A stretch of DNA of 38,992 nt from Lachnospiraceae bacterium (GTDB lineage Bacteria; Bacillota; Clostridia; Lachnospirales; Lachnospiraceae), in the NCBI GenBank assembly GCA_021770785.1, contig JAETQH010000040.1, forward strand, positions 1-38,992, in the 5' to 3' direction. Below are positions 1-8,391 of this stretch, piece by piece (the first letter of the stretch is position 1; every line of letters starts with the position of its first letter). A program made the position numbers and the translations under genes. The notes under the pieces were generated by a model that worked only from the letters and a program-made list of their open reading frames with translations, did not search any database and had not been told where the DNA came from.

Positions 1-16
1 TTCCGCTCTTGCTTTT

Positions 17-108
17 CAAGGACCAGAACCTACGAATGGTTCCTTGTTATCGTTTCTGCCCTGCTAGTCCGGTGTGACTTTTTAGGTGTCACATCTCTTA
101 TCCGGGCA
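17..108. other. Structured non-coding stretch of unknown identity
   Basis: No gene is recognisable in the first 128 bases. The stretch folds repeatedly: CAAGGA (17-22) pairs with TCCTTG (41-46) around AACC/GGTT, and TGCCC (57-61) with GGGCA (104-108) encloses CCGG/CCGG and a GTGAC/GTCAC hairpin (74-92). It sits exactly where an aldo/keto reductase reading frame on the minus strand breaks off. The 5' end of a structured retroelement such as a group II intron is one possibility, but no intron-encoded protein or boundary motif can be confirmed here. Confidence 0.3.
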
Positions 109-128
109 CTTTCACTCGATCACCGCCT

Positions 129-248
129 CTAGCCTGCCTGCAAAGCACTGGTCACAGAAGCCTCTGCTTCATCCGGGCTTAACAGGAAAGTTCCGATACC
201 TGCCATTGGCATTTTTACTCCATTGTTCAAAGTTGTGTATTCCCTCGT
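129..248 (-). pseudogene. Aldo/keto reductase N-terminal fragment
   Basis: Reading the minus strand from 248 gives TREYTTLNNGVKMPMAGIGT followed by FLLSPDEAEASVTSALQAG and a stop at 129-131. This is the classic first strand and helix of an aldo/keto reductase, whose usual length is about 280 residues. A good ribosome binding site (AGGAGG, complement at 253-258) precedes the codon where the start is expected, but that codon reads ACG instead of ATG. Right after the Gly of the conserved AGYR motif the frame stops. With both a lost start and an immediate stop, this is a dead N-terminal remnant of 39 codons. A C-terminal piece of the same family lies near 980-1079, but in the wrong order to belong to this copy. 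Confidence 0.7.
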
Positions 249-281
249 TTTTCCTCCTATTTTTACTTATTCTGGTTGAAA

Positions 282-512
282 TTATTTTTCAAACAATAAT
301 GAACTGATGCTCTCCTTAATCCTGTAATCATCCGAATCATATCTAAGTATCAGAGGTTGTGATAAATCCATTGCAAGAATTCCCATTATAGATTTCGCAT
401 CCACCGTTCGCCTTCCTAAACCCAGCTCAAAGTTCACATCAAACTGGTCAATTAAATTTACAAACTGATTCACTTGATCTACGCTGTTAAACTTTACATA
501 TATCTGCTGCAT
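282..512 (-). CDS. HPr-like protein lacking the phospho-histidine
   Basis: A 76-residue protein with the HPr fold signature: the motif VDAKSIMGILAMDL (about residues 37-50) matches the segment around the regulatory Ser46 of gram-positive HPr, including the serine. The normal N-terminal loop Gly-x-His-Ala-Arg-Pro is absent, so His15, the phosphoryl carrier of the PTS, is missing. The start is supported by GAGGAGAAGGAT directly upstream of ATG. HPr-like proteins of this kind are common in Lachnospiraceae. A role in regulation through the Ser46-like site is inference; transport phosphorylation is not expected. The gene stands alone between two gene remnants. Confidence 0.7.
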   Translation of the reverse strand: MQQIYVKFNSVDQVNQFVNLIDQFDVNFELGLGRRTVDAKSIMGILAMDLSQPLILRYDSDDYRIKESISSLLFEK

Positions 513-596
513 ATCCTTCTCCTCTTTCGTAAATTTGAGAAAATAATGATACCCTGGTTCATTTTAAAACCGTAATACTACCTCGGCTTCTTTTAT

Positions 597-1079
597 TTAT
601 AGGTCAATTATATTACTTCCATCTGTTGCCTTAGCAGTAATCTTAACCTTCTTGGTTTCCGGAATGTACCGTGTCCCGGTAAGACTCCCGCACAACTTAA
701 ACGCACCCTGTCCCATAAGCTTAAGGTTTTCCGGCAGTTTTATCCCTGTCAGGCCGCCACAAAATTGAAAACAGTACTCTCCAATTTCCATAACCGTATC
801 AGGAATCCGAAGTATCCCGGTCAATCCCGACTGCCCACTAAATGCCTCATTCCCAATCAGCACTATATTCTGTACTCCCGCACAGCAGGCAGCCAGCGCT
901 GCATAGCGGCTGGTACAAATTACCTGAACGCTGTCAGCGGCATCTTTAAATGCATTCGGGTCAATGGCAGGCAGTATCACATCTGTAGCTCTCTGGTTTT
1001 CTGCCAGGCGTTCCGGCTTGCGGGTACCGGGAATCGGTACAATGTAGGGCTTTTTGCAAAGCATCCATGCCATATCCAA
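597..1079 (-). pseudogene. Chimera: aldo/keto reductase C-terminus joined to BspA-like leucine-rich repeats
   Basis: The open frame begins with TTG at 1079 and has no clear ribosome binding site. Residues about 3-33 (AWMLCKKPYIVPIPGTRKPE and onward) are the typical last strand and helix of an aldo/keto reductase. From about residue 38 the protein turns into BspA/LRR_5-type leucine-rich repeats, with the repeating units IGNEAFSGQSGLTG, IGEYCFQFCGGLTG and MGQGAFKLCGSLTG, and it ends after about 160 residues. Neither half is complete. The simplest reading is two remnants fused in frame by a deletion. Expression as a small LRR protein cannot be excluded. The 156 bases upstream (1080-1235) show no recognisable gene. 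Confidence 0.6.
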
Positions 1080-1235
1080 ACATCCGCCTCTGAAACGCCA
1101 GACGAAAATCTGATACCCTCCATCCAGTTTCCGGTTCCCACTGCTTTCGTCAGAAGTTCAGCGCTTTCTACTTTCGCTTTCTTTTCTATTTTATCTGTCT
1201 TTTTAGACAGTCTGGTTGCCTCAAAGCATTTGTGT

Positions 1236-2404
1236 TTAATAGCATTCCTGAAAAATATTCAGGATTTCTTCATGGGTCATTTTCTTATAGCTGCCGGGAG
1301 CCAGATTGCAGGAATCCGCGATGGCCTTCAAGTCGGTAGATTCATTTACCCCCAATTCCCTCAGAGTAGTGGGAAGTCCGATCTCCTTGATGAAGTCCGC
1401 TAGTGCCTCCACACCGGCACAGGCCAGTTCTTCCCCGGTTTTGCCCGACGGGGAGATGCCCCACACATTCACAGCGAACTTTTGGAATTTAGTCAATCCC
1501 TCCTTATAAATATGGCGGTAGTAAACCGGATGCAGCACCGCGAGCCCCGCGCCGTGATTGCAGTTGGTGTAAGCCCCAAGCTGATGCTCCATCTGGTGGC
1601 ACTCGAAATCCATCCGTTTACCCAGCTTAATGACACGGTTTTCCGCCATGGTGGACTCCCACATCAGATTACTCCTGGCAGTGTAATCCTCCGGGTTTTG
1701 GACCGCCGCCCGCAGGTCCCGAATCACGCCCCGCATAAGCGCCTCCGAAATGTCATCCGACACATTGCCCCCGTCCGGTTCGCTGAAATAGGTCTCCATG
1801 ATGTGGGACAGAATGTCGAATCCGCCGGACACCATCTGCTTTTTCGGAACGCTGTAAGTATAGGTGGGGTCCATCAGCGCAAATCTGGCATTGCACTTGG
1901 GATAGTCCCGCCCGGTTTTACTTTCCGTTCCTCGTTGGTGATGACCGCGCCGCCATTCATCTCACTGCCGGTTCCGGCCACCGTGACGATGACACCCAGA
2001 GGAAGCGGTTCAAACTCAATGACACCAGGTCTTGCCCAGAAATCTGCCCAAATGTCGCCGTCATAAACCGCCGCCATAGAAATCGCCTTACAACAATCCA
2101 TGACGCTGCCGCCGCCCACGGCGAGAATCAGGTCCACCTTGTTTTCCCGGGCCAGCTTTGCCCCCTCCAGCACCTTGACATAGGTAGGTTTTGCCTCAAT
2201 GCCGGAAAATTCCACAATTGTTTGCCCGGCTTTTTGCAGGCAGGCCACTACCTCGTCATAAATGCCGTTCTTCTTAACAGAACCGCCTCCATAAGCCAGC
2301 ATGACGGTCTGTCCGTAATGGCCGGAAAGGCAGGCCAGATATTCCTTGACACAGCCCTTTCCAAAATAAACTTTCGTCGCATTTTCAAAAATAAAGTTGT
2401 TCAT
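1236..2404 (-). pseudogene. Iron-containing alcohol dehydrogenase, broken by one frameshift
   Basis: Two adjoining frames (2404 to about 1917, then about 1917 to 1236) together give a full-length group III iron alcohol dehydrogenase of the butanol dehydrogenase type, about 388 residues, which reduces aldehydes with NAD(P)H. The N-terminal part has the nucleotide-binding motif VGGGSVMDCCKAI. The C-terminal part carries the metal ligands: Asp and His in SGGFDILSHIMETYF, and two His in HQLGAYTNCNHGAGL. The frame breaks in a run of four A (T run at 1916-1919): a fifth A restores TGRDYPKCNARFALMDPTYT, exactly what the family has there. So one base is missing, by true mutation or sequencing error. 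The start has GGAGAACGAAG before ATG. The gene follows copy B of the intergenic repeat. Confidence 0.85.
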
Positions 2405-2420
2405 CTTCGTTCTCCTTATC

Positions 2421-2634
2421 CTCTTGAAAATAATACCTCTATGTTACACTTGCCTTTGCCGGAATGCGATTGCCTCATCGATCCATCCTTCTGCAACCGT
2501 ACCGGTTCCCAGCCCGAAGTCATGCCCCGGCCCCGTTTGCATTGTCTTTTGTTACCTATAGTATAAAAAAATCGAGACTTCCGCAGAAGTCTCGATTCGT
2601 TCATTAGTTTATACCCAAAGGTTGTATCTAAAAA
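2421..2634 (-). repeat. Intergenic repeat, copy B
   Basis: About 214 bp sharing two conserved ends with the stretch at 6684-6889. The left block (2421-2468) runs through AATACCTCTATGTTACACTT and the right block (about 2560-2634) contains a perfect hairpin and TTATACCCAAAGGTTGTAT. The middle of about 90 bp is unrelated between copies. The two ends are weakly inverted copies of each other (AATACCTTTATGTTA against TACAACCTTTGGGTA). Both copies lie between genes on the minus strand. It may be a small mobile or regulatory cassette. A 77-codon open frame inside it is not considered real. Confidence 0.65.
2564..2597 (-). terminator. Intrinsic terminator downstream of the binding-protein gene
   Basis: A perfect 12 bp stem (AATCGAGACTTC at 2570-2581, GAAGTCTCGATT at 2586-2597) with a CGCA loop is followed on the minus strand by seven T. 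It should end transcription of the kinase/binding-protein operon before the alcohol dehydrogenase gene. Confidence 0.8.
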
Positions 2635-2663
2635 CATTCTATTCTTCATTAATTAACACTCTG

Positions 2664-3980
2664 TTATTGTTTCAGCGTTTCCTCCTGCAGCCTGTCAAAT
2701 TCAGCCATGCACTCATCCACTGTAGCACCGTTCAATAATTCCCGCACGATAAGGCAGGTGTTGCCCCACTGTTCCAGCTCCATGTTTGCGTTAGCACCGA
2801 GAACATAGATATTGGACTGAATCCTGTCATTCAACGGCTTCAGGGCCGGAATGCATTCCACTTCCACATTCTTTGACGGCGAGATGACTTTATTGGTCTC
2901 CGCATAGACCTGGAGAGCCTCATCGGATAGCATAATATCCAACACCTGCAAAGCGTCTTCCGCATGCTCCGCCTCCGCACCGATACTGAAACCAGTCATT
3001 GGCATTACCGGCATCTGCCCTCTGGTACTGGGAAATCCGATGACCAGCATCTCAAAGTCCGGATTACCATAGGCGGTATCCGTATTTGCTGCTCCCCAGT
3101 AAGCCATTACGATCGGTGTCTTCTGTGCCAGAAAATCGGCGCCTTCCCCTTCAATCGCTTCACTCACGTATGCCTTATCGGCATCAATATACCCCTTGTC
3201 GATCATCTCCTGCAGGAACTCGAAACCCGGGCGCATATAATCACTGTACTTGCTTTTTCCACTGTTTAAAGCCTCAATTTCCGCCTCCGTATTCCCACCG
3301 TTGTACAAATCCGCATAAGCCTGTGCCAGCACGAAAGTCTCCAGCCACCACCTGTTGGCTCCTACCGGCGTTTCAATTCCGTTTTCTTTGAACACCCTGC
3401 AGCATTCCAGAAATTCCTCCGGTGTCTCCGGCAGTTCTAGTTCGTACTGATCAAACATATCCTTATTGATAAACAACCCGTAAGCTACCACCTCCTGCGG
3501 AATTGCGACCAGCTTTCCGTCAACAACATTCGCCGTCTTTACCACATCCCTCAGATTGTCGACACATGCGAGTTCCGACAGATCCATCAACTTTCCTTCC
3601 TCTCCCAATGCCTTTATGGTATCAGGATTGAGCAGATAGATATCGTCCATATTGCTACGCGCCCTGTCAAGCGTCACGTCATCATAGGTTTTATCCTGAT
3701 AATCTTCGGCCGTATAAGTCACATAATCCACTCTGAGCCCCAGTCTCTCTTCCGCCATAATGACCGTTTTATCCGTCGCACTTCTTGCAGTATTGACTGT
3801 GTCCGCCTCCGTTTTCTCCATGGGACTGAACATACTCACAACCTTTTTCGTATCCTCTTCCCCCGAAAGCAGATTATTGGTATTTTCCTTTTTCCCACAG
3901 GCTGCCGCCACAAGCACAACAGTGCATATCAGAAAGGCTGCCGCCGCTTTTATGGGCATTCCCTTACTTTTACGATTCAT
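2664..3980 (-). CDS. Sugar-type ABC solute-binding lipoprotein, coupled to a histidine kinase
   Basis: A family 1 extracellular solute-binding protein of 438 residues. The start chosen is the ATG at 3980, which has TAGGAGGGG just upstream; a longer frame would overlap the kinase. The N-terminus shows a basic stretch, a hydrophobic segment and a lipobox ending in AAAC (about residue 29), so it should be a membrane-anchored lipoprotein. The body has the usual motifs, such as VDGKLVAIPQEVVAYGLFIN and a late MPMTGFSIGAEAEHAEDALQ segment. No permease genes follow: a terminator and an unrelated gene come next. The gene begins 15 bases after the stop of the hybrid kinase. It is therefore likely to serve as the kinase's extracellular sugar sensor rather than a transporter part. 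That role is inference from context. Confidence 0.85.
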   Translation of the reverse strand: MNRKSKGMPIKAAAAFLICTVVLVAAACGKKENTNNLLSGEEDTKKVVSMFSPMEKTEADTVNTARSATDKTVIMAEERLGLRVDYVTYTAEDYQDKTYDDVTLDRARSNMDDIYLLNPDTIKALGEEGKLMDLSELACVDNLRDVVKTANVVDGKLVAIPQEVVAYGLFINKDMFDQYELELPETPEEFLECCRVFKENGIETPVGANRWWLETFVLAQAYADLYNGGNTEAEIEALNSGKSKYSDYMRPGFEFLQEMIDKGYIDADKAYVSEAIEGEGADFLAQKTPIVMAYWGAANTDTAYGNPDFEMLVIGFPSTRGQMPVMPMTGFSIGAEAEHAEDALQVLDIMLSDEALQVYAETNKVISPSKNVEVECIPALKPLNDRIQSNIYVLGANANMELEQWGNTCLIVRELLNGATVDECMAEFDRLQEETLKQ

Positions 3981-3994
3981 ATTACGTTCCCCTC

Positions 3995-6568
3995 CTACTT
4001 TTTTATCACATACTGCCTTATGATCTGCCATAGTAATTCCACATCAACAGGCTTGGTTAAATGAACGTTCATACCGGATCTAAGCGCCTCTTTCTCATCC
4101 TCCGCAAATGCATTGGCCGTCATGGCTATGATCGGGATTTCACCTGCGTCCCCACGGTTCAGGGCCCGTATTGCTTTCGTCGCCTCATAGCCGTTCATCA
4201 CCGGCATCTGTACATCCATCAGGATTGCATCGAACTCTCCCTCAGCAGAGGCCGCAAAACGTTCCACCGCTAACTGCCCGTTTTCTACAATTTCGCAGGT
4301 AGCATTTTCTATGGATAAAACTTCCTTCAGAATCTCCGCATTGATCTCATTATCCTCCGCAGCCAGGAAATTCAGTCCCTCCATACTGTCGGTCTCCGCT
4401 TTCCGGCTCTCCTGCTGCTCCCTGCCGCCATTCTGTATCTTCATCACCTTTTCTTTCAATGCAGATACGAAAAACGGCTTCGGCATAATTCCTGTCATTT
4501 CCACAGGAGGCGCCTGGACTTCTTCCTCTTCCTCATATTCCGTAACAAACAGGAGCGGCGCCCCCGGTGTGAGCTGCCTGATCTTCTCCGCCGCCTGCCG
4601 GGCATCCAGACCTGGTATATCCCAATCTACCAGAATGAGTTGATATTCCTTGCCGCCAATATCAGAAGCCTGCAGCAGCCGCACAGCCTCTTCCATGCTC
4701 TGCACCGTATCCACAGCCACATCCATATCCTGCATGAGCGTCTGAATGTTCTCCCCGCTTAGTGCATCGCTATCAACCACCAGCATTCTGGAAATCCCGC
4801 TTTCCTTCCAGAACTGTCTGTCTGCCTGCCCCTCCGGTATCCGGAATTCCAGATCTACCCGGAAAAGGCTTCCCTTATCCAACTCGCTGGAAACATCAAT
4901 CGTGCCGCCCATGAGTCCCACGATATTTTTCGTGATCGCCATGCCAAGTCCGGTTCCCTGCACCTTATTTGTGGTGCTGTTCTCCGCCCTGGTAAATGCG
5001 TCGAAGATCGTCTTCAGATATTCCGGCGTCATGCCGTACCCGTCGTCCTCCACTTCTATCTTTATATGTTCAAACTGGCTGGAACGCTGTTTTAACCCAA
5101 TAATCCTAAACCAGATGTTGCCGCCTGCCGGCGTATACTTCACTGCATTGGAAAGCAAATTGAGCAGAACCTGATTAACCCGCATCTCATCCCCCAGCAG
5201 ACGTTCATGCTTCACACCGGTCACCGTCACGTAAAATTTCTGTTCCTTAGCCTTTGCCATGGGGCGGATGATCGCATCCACGGATGACACCAGGTCGTTT
5301 AAGGTAAACTCCTCCACCGAGAGCACCACCTTACCGCTCTCGATCTTAGAAACATCCAAAATATCATTGATCAGGCTCAGCAGATGCTGTCCGGACGCCA
5401 TGATCTTCTTCGTGTACTCCCTCACCTTATCCGGGTTATCCGCGTCTCTGTCTAACAACATGGTGAAGCCGAGCACTGCATTCATCGGCGTCCGGATATC
5501 ATGGGACATATTCGAAAGAAACATCGTCTTGGAATTGCTTGCGGCCTGTGCCGCCTGAAGCGCCTCTGCCAGCTGTCTGTTGTGAAGCTCCCGCTCCGCC
5601 TCCTGCTCCTTTCGAATCCGGATCTGCTGTCTCTGGTTAAAATAATATATCACACAGCACAGAAAAAACGCAATCAGCATCACAGCCACCACGATAAAGA
5701 TATTTTTATTGACTGTCGTCCCTTCCTGCTGGATCGCCTCGATTGGCACATAACCGATCAGGTAAATGGTTCCGCCGTTCACTGACCACATATAGTTCAG
5801 TGCCTTTTTTCCCCGGATATCATGGTTGAACATAATATCCCTGCTTTCTCTCAGGCAGGCATCCACCTCTTCTAGAAGCCCTTCTTCCTGAATATCATTT
5901 GCCCGATAGAAATCTTTCAGGTTCAGGTGCCCCGCATCCCGCTCTCCCATTCCCTTGGGTTTCAGGACAAGACGCTCCGTCTCCGCATCCATAATATACA
6001 GCATAGCTTTCTTATTATAGAATCCGTTCGGAAGAGAGCTGTCTATGGAATCATAGATATATTCCACATAGAGCATAGCAACTTCCTCTCCATCCTTTAT
6101 AACAGGACATTTCATAGTATATGCCCACGTACCCATATAGTTCAGGTATGACTGTGAAACCGCCACGCCGTCTACCGTTCCGCCGGCGGAAAAGTCCAGT
6201 TCCTCCTCCGTAAATACTTCGCCGTTATCAGAGATTCCCTCTGTCTCTCCCACACGTATCATGGAAACCTTCGTCATCGTCTGACTGCCGCCATAGAAAC
6301 GCAGCTGTTCCTCAGGATTCTCCGCCGACGCAATCTCCTGCGCCATCAGTTTCTGGAATTCCGCCTCTTTATTCAGGATTGCCTCAATCGTACTCTTAAT
6401 CAGGTCCAAACTCTCGCCCAGATTCTGAATTGCCGACTCCGACATCTCCACAGAAATTTTCCTCGATACGGAAAATACTACCGCTCCCAATATGCAAAAT
6501 ACCAAAATAATAGAAATCAGCAGGGAAAATCCCTTATCTATCTTTCTTGTGTTCTGTTTGTCTCTCAT
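3995..6568 (-). CDS. Membrane hybrid histidine kinase with Cache-type sensor and two receivers
   Basis: An 857-residue sensor kinase. The ATG at 6568 is preferred over the GTG 12 bases upstream because GGAG lies at proper spacing before it. Two membrane segments (about 14-34 and 289-309) enclose an extracellular region of about 250 residues that resembles a Cache sensor. A coiled-coil linker leads to the HisKA H-box SNMSHDIRTPMNAVLGF (His about 356), then the HATPase boxes NLLSNAVKYTPAGG, DDGYGMTPEYL and GTGLGMAI. Two receiver domains follow: the first with LVDWDIPG and Lys in MPKPF, the second with AAEDNEINAEIL, MDVQMPVMNGYE and the Lys in HLTKPVD. No separate response regulator with a DNA-binding domain is visible nearby, so the output is unknown. 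The solute-binding lipoprotein follows in the same operon. Confidence 0.92.
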   Translation of the reverse strand: MRDKQNTRKIDKGFSLLISIILVFCILGAVVFSVSRKISVEMSESAIQNLGESLDLIKSTIEAILNKEAEFQKLMAQEIASAENPEEQLRFYGGSQTMTKVSMIRVGETEGISDNGEVFTEEELDFSAGGTVDGVAVSQSYLNYMGTWAYTMKCPVIKDGEEVAMLYVEYIYDSIDSSLPNGFYNKKAMLYIMDAETERLVLKPKGMGERDAGHLNLKDFYRANDIQEEGLLEEVDACLRESRDIMFNHDIRGKKALNYMWSVNGGTIYLIGYVPIEAIQQEGTTVNKNIFIVVAVMLIAFFLCCVIYYFNQRQQIRIRKEQEAERELHNRQLAEALQAAQAASNSKTMFLSNMSHDIRTPMNAVLGFTMLLDRDADNPDKVREYTKKIMASGQHLLSLINDILDVSKIESGKVVLSVEEFTLNDLVSSVDAIIRPMAKAKEQKFYVTVTGVKHERLLGDEMRVNQVLLNLLSNAVKYTPAGGNIWFRIIGLKQRSSQFEHIKIEVEDDGYGMTPEYLKTIFDAFTRAENSTTNKVQGTGLGMAITKNIVGLMGGTIDVSSELDKGSLFRVDLEFRIPEGQADRQFWKESGISRMLVVDSDALSGENIQTLMQDMDVAVDTVQSMEEAVRLLQASDIGGKEYQLILVDWDIPGLDARQAAEKIRQLTPGAPLLFVTEYEEEEEVQAPPVEMTGIMPKPFFVSALKEKVMKIQNGGREQQESRKAETDSMEGLNFLAAEDNEINAEILKEVLSIENATCEIVENGQLAVERFAASAEGEFDAILMDVQMPVMNGYEATKAIRALNRGDAGEIPIIAMTANAFAEDEKEALRSGMNVHLTKPVDVELLWQIIRQYVIKK

Positions 6569-6683
6569 TGTGCTCTCCACATACTATTCCATGCTTTTCG
6601 TAAAACACATCATTTAAGTTATTGGTCTTATATTACCACAAATTAATCCCGAAAACAATTGCGAACCCTCGATTTATGGGCTT

Positions 6684-6889
6684 CTCTTAAAAACAATACC
6701 TTTATGTTACACCTGCCTTTGCCAGAATGCGGAAGCTTCTTCTTCCCCTACTCGCTTGCGCCGAGTACGGGCAGTTCTTGCTGCATCCTTCCGCTCCGCG
6801 CCCGTGTGCACTATAAAGTAAAAAAATCGAGGCTTCCGCAGAAGTCTCGATTCGTTCATCCGTTTATACCCAAAGGTTGTATGTAAAAA
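6684..6889 (-). repeat. Intergenic repeat, copy A
   Basis: About 206 bp matching 2421-2634 at both ends, with an unrelated middle. The left block (6684-6731) reads CTTAAAAACAATACC and onward. The right block holds the hairpin and TTATACCCAAAGGTTGTAT. It fills most of the 330 bp between the truncated LysR gene and the hybrid kinase gene. Nothing else is recognisable there. Confidence 0.65.
6819..6852 (-). terminator. Terminator hairpin in repeat copy A
   Basis: Stem AATCGAGGCTTC (6825-6836) with GAAGTCTCGATT (6841-6852), loop CGCA, one mismatch, followed by a T run on the minus strand. It would separate the LysR remnant from the kinase operon. Confidence 0.7.
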
Positions 6890-6898
6890 TCCGCTCTA

Positions 6899-7376
6899 TT
6901 AGTGAAGTACCGTTTGGATTGCCGACAGAAAGCGTTTTACTGTTTCCGATGGTGTCGGAGAGTGAAGCAGTCCATAAGGGATGGAATGGTTCCATTCCAC
7001 GGGAATCACTTTTAACAGAGGATGCACATTATCCCATGCCCAGACTGCCATCAGCACATCATTACTGTTTTCACAGCGGTTGAATACGTCCACACTGTAA
7101 AAGTCAAAATCCACAATCTGAATCTGATTGTGATTCTGCCAGATGTCATCCCGAAGCACATCCACATAATGGCTCCAGTTTCGGTGCATCAACATCAGCC
7201 GTTCTCCATATAAATCCTGAATGGTTAGGCGGTTTTTATCAGCAAGGCGATGGTGGATGGAAACCGCGCAGCAAATCGGCTGTCTGGAAATTTCAAAACC
7301 CGCACAGTTTCGCAGCTTTATTAAAACTCCCGGCATCCGCCACACGGATAAAAGTTTCAAGTTGAGGATTATACAC
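6899..7376 (-). pseudogene. LysR-type regulator with a large internal deletion
   Basis: The first codons from a GTG at 7376 read VYNPQLETFIRVADAGSFNK, the start of a LysR helix-turn-helix. After AAKL the frame meets a TGA. In another frame the sequence goes straight into the C-terminal half of the LysR effector domain (CAGFEISRQPICCAVSIHHR and onward through YSVDVFNRCENSNDVLMAVW) to a stop at 6899. About 150 internal codons of the normal 300 are gone, including the rest of the DNA-binding helix. At the join AAAGCTGCGAAA can be read in both frames, as expected for a deletion between short direct repeats. The product cannot bind DNA normally. The neighbouring SDR gene may be its former target, which is only a guess. 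Confidence 0.8.
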
Positions 7377-7496
7377 CGGCAGCACCTCTTTTCCTTCTTA
7401 AATCTTTCGGCTTTTCCGCCGTTTTTGGTATCATCCATGAACATCCAAAACGCTGCACTCCTTTCATTCTTTTTCCCTCGCACAGCTATTTGGGAC

Positions 7497-8240
7497 TTAG
7501 GTTCTCATTGCACCATCAACGGACAAGATCTCGCCAGTCACATAACTTGCCATATCACTTGCCAGGAATAAGAATGCATTTGCAATGTCCTCTGCTTCTC
7601 CTACGCGACGAAGCGGAATCGCATTGATGAGCGGCTGGATCATCTGCTCCGGAAGCGCTGCCACCATATCGGTGTTCGTAATCCCAGGCGCTACCGCATT
7701 TACACGGATATGGCTTGGGCCTAATTCTCTTGCCAGAGACCAGGTAAGTCCGTTTACTGCTGATTTGCTGGTCGGATATGCAACTCCCCCCGGCTGTCCG
7801 CAGATACTAACCATAGAGCTGGTATTCAGAATTACACCTCCGCCCTGCTCTTTCATAATCTTTACAGCCGGCATCACACCGTTCATAATCGCATTGACAT
7901 TCAGCTGCATGATCTTCGCAAATTTCTCAGAAGTATAATCGTCAATTTTTGTACTGTCAGAAATGCCGGCATTATTGACCAAAATATCGATTCTTCCGTA
8001 CTTTTCTTTTGCTTTTTCAATCTCTTTTGCTACTTCATCGGCATCACTCAAATTCGGCCATGCCCCGGATACTTCCCATTCCGGATTCTCCTCCTTTAAA
8101 GCCGCAAGTGCCTTGTCCACTGTCTCCTGACGGGAACCAAACAATACTACTTTCGCCCCATTTTCCAGAAATTTCTTTACAATTGCGTATCCGATACCAC
8201 GAGTCCCTCCGGTAATTACCGCCACTTTATTTTTCAGCAT
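7497..8240 (-). CDS. Short-chain dehydrogenase/reductase (hydroxysteroid or 3-oxoacyl-ACP reductase type)
   Basis: A complete classical SDR of 247 residues. It shows the cofactor motif TGGTRGIG (about 10-17), NNAG, the catalytic Ser in NTSSMVS, and the YPTSK motif with Tyr and Lys. The C-terminal SVDGAMRT ending is usual for the family. AAAGGAG lies 8 bases before the ATG at 8240. The Arg residue in GSRQETVD after the second strand suggests NADP(H) or NAD(H) preference that cannot be settled by eye. It resembles the BaiA/7alpha-hydroxysteroid dehydrogenase branch but equally FabG-like alcohol dehydrogenases. It lies downstream of a BaiCD/BaiH-like reductase, with an IS remnant between them, so the two may once have shared a pathway acting on a cyclic or enone substrate. 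Confidence 0.85.
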   Translation of the reverse strand: MLKNKVAVITGGTRGIGYAIVKKFLENGAKVVLFGSRQETVDKALAALKEENPEWEVSGAWPNLSDADEVAKEIEKAKEKYGRIDILVNNAGISDSTKIDDYTSEKFAKIMQLNVNAIMNGVMPAVKIMKEQGGGVILNTSSMVSICGQPGGVAYPTSKSAVNGLTWSLARELGPSHIRVNAVAPGITNTDMVAALPEQMIQPLINAIPLRRVGEAEDIANAFLFLASDMASYVTGEILSVDGAMRT

Positions 8241-8391
8241 TCATAAATCTCCTTTCTATAATATTAATCTTAAGTTTGCCCTATCTATACTATACTATGT
8301 ACAGTCTATATTTTCCATAAGTTTGTCAAATTATTTTCAATGCATTTTTATTTCTTAAAGCCCTAGTGACAAAACACTAGTACAGCACTTT

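Noticed and set aside
86..307. Plus-strand open frame of 73 codons
   Set aside because: It lies antisense to the aldo/keto reductase fragment and has no ribosome binding site or recognisable motif.
765..1403. Plus-strand frame of 212 codons
   Set aside because: It is antisense to the reductase/LRR chimera and the alcohol dehydrogenase; its composition is that of a shadow frame.
1482..2066. Plus-strand frame of 194 codons
   Set aside because: Fully antisense to the alcohol dehydrogenase, whose family motifs are clear on the other strand.
2416..2649. 77-codon minus-strand frame in repeat copy B
   Set aside because: It spans a terminator hairpin and is not conserved in copy A.
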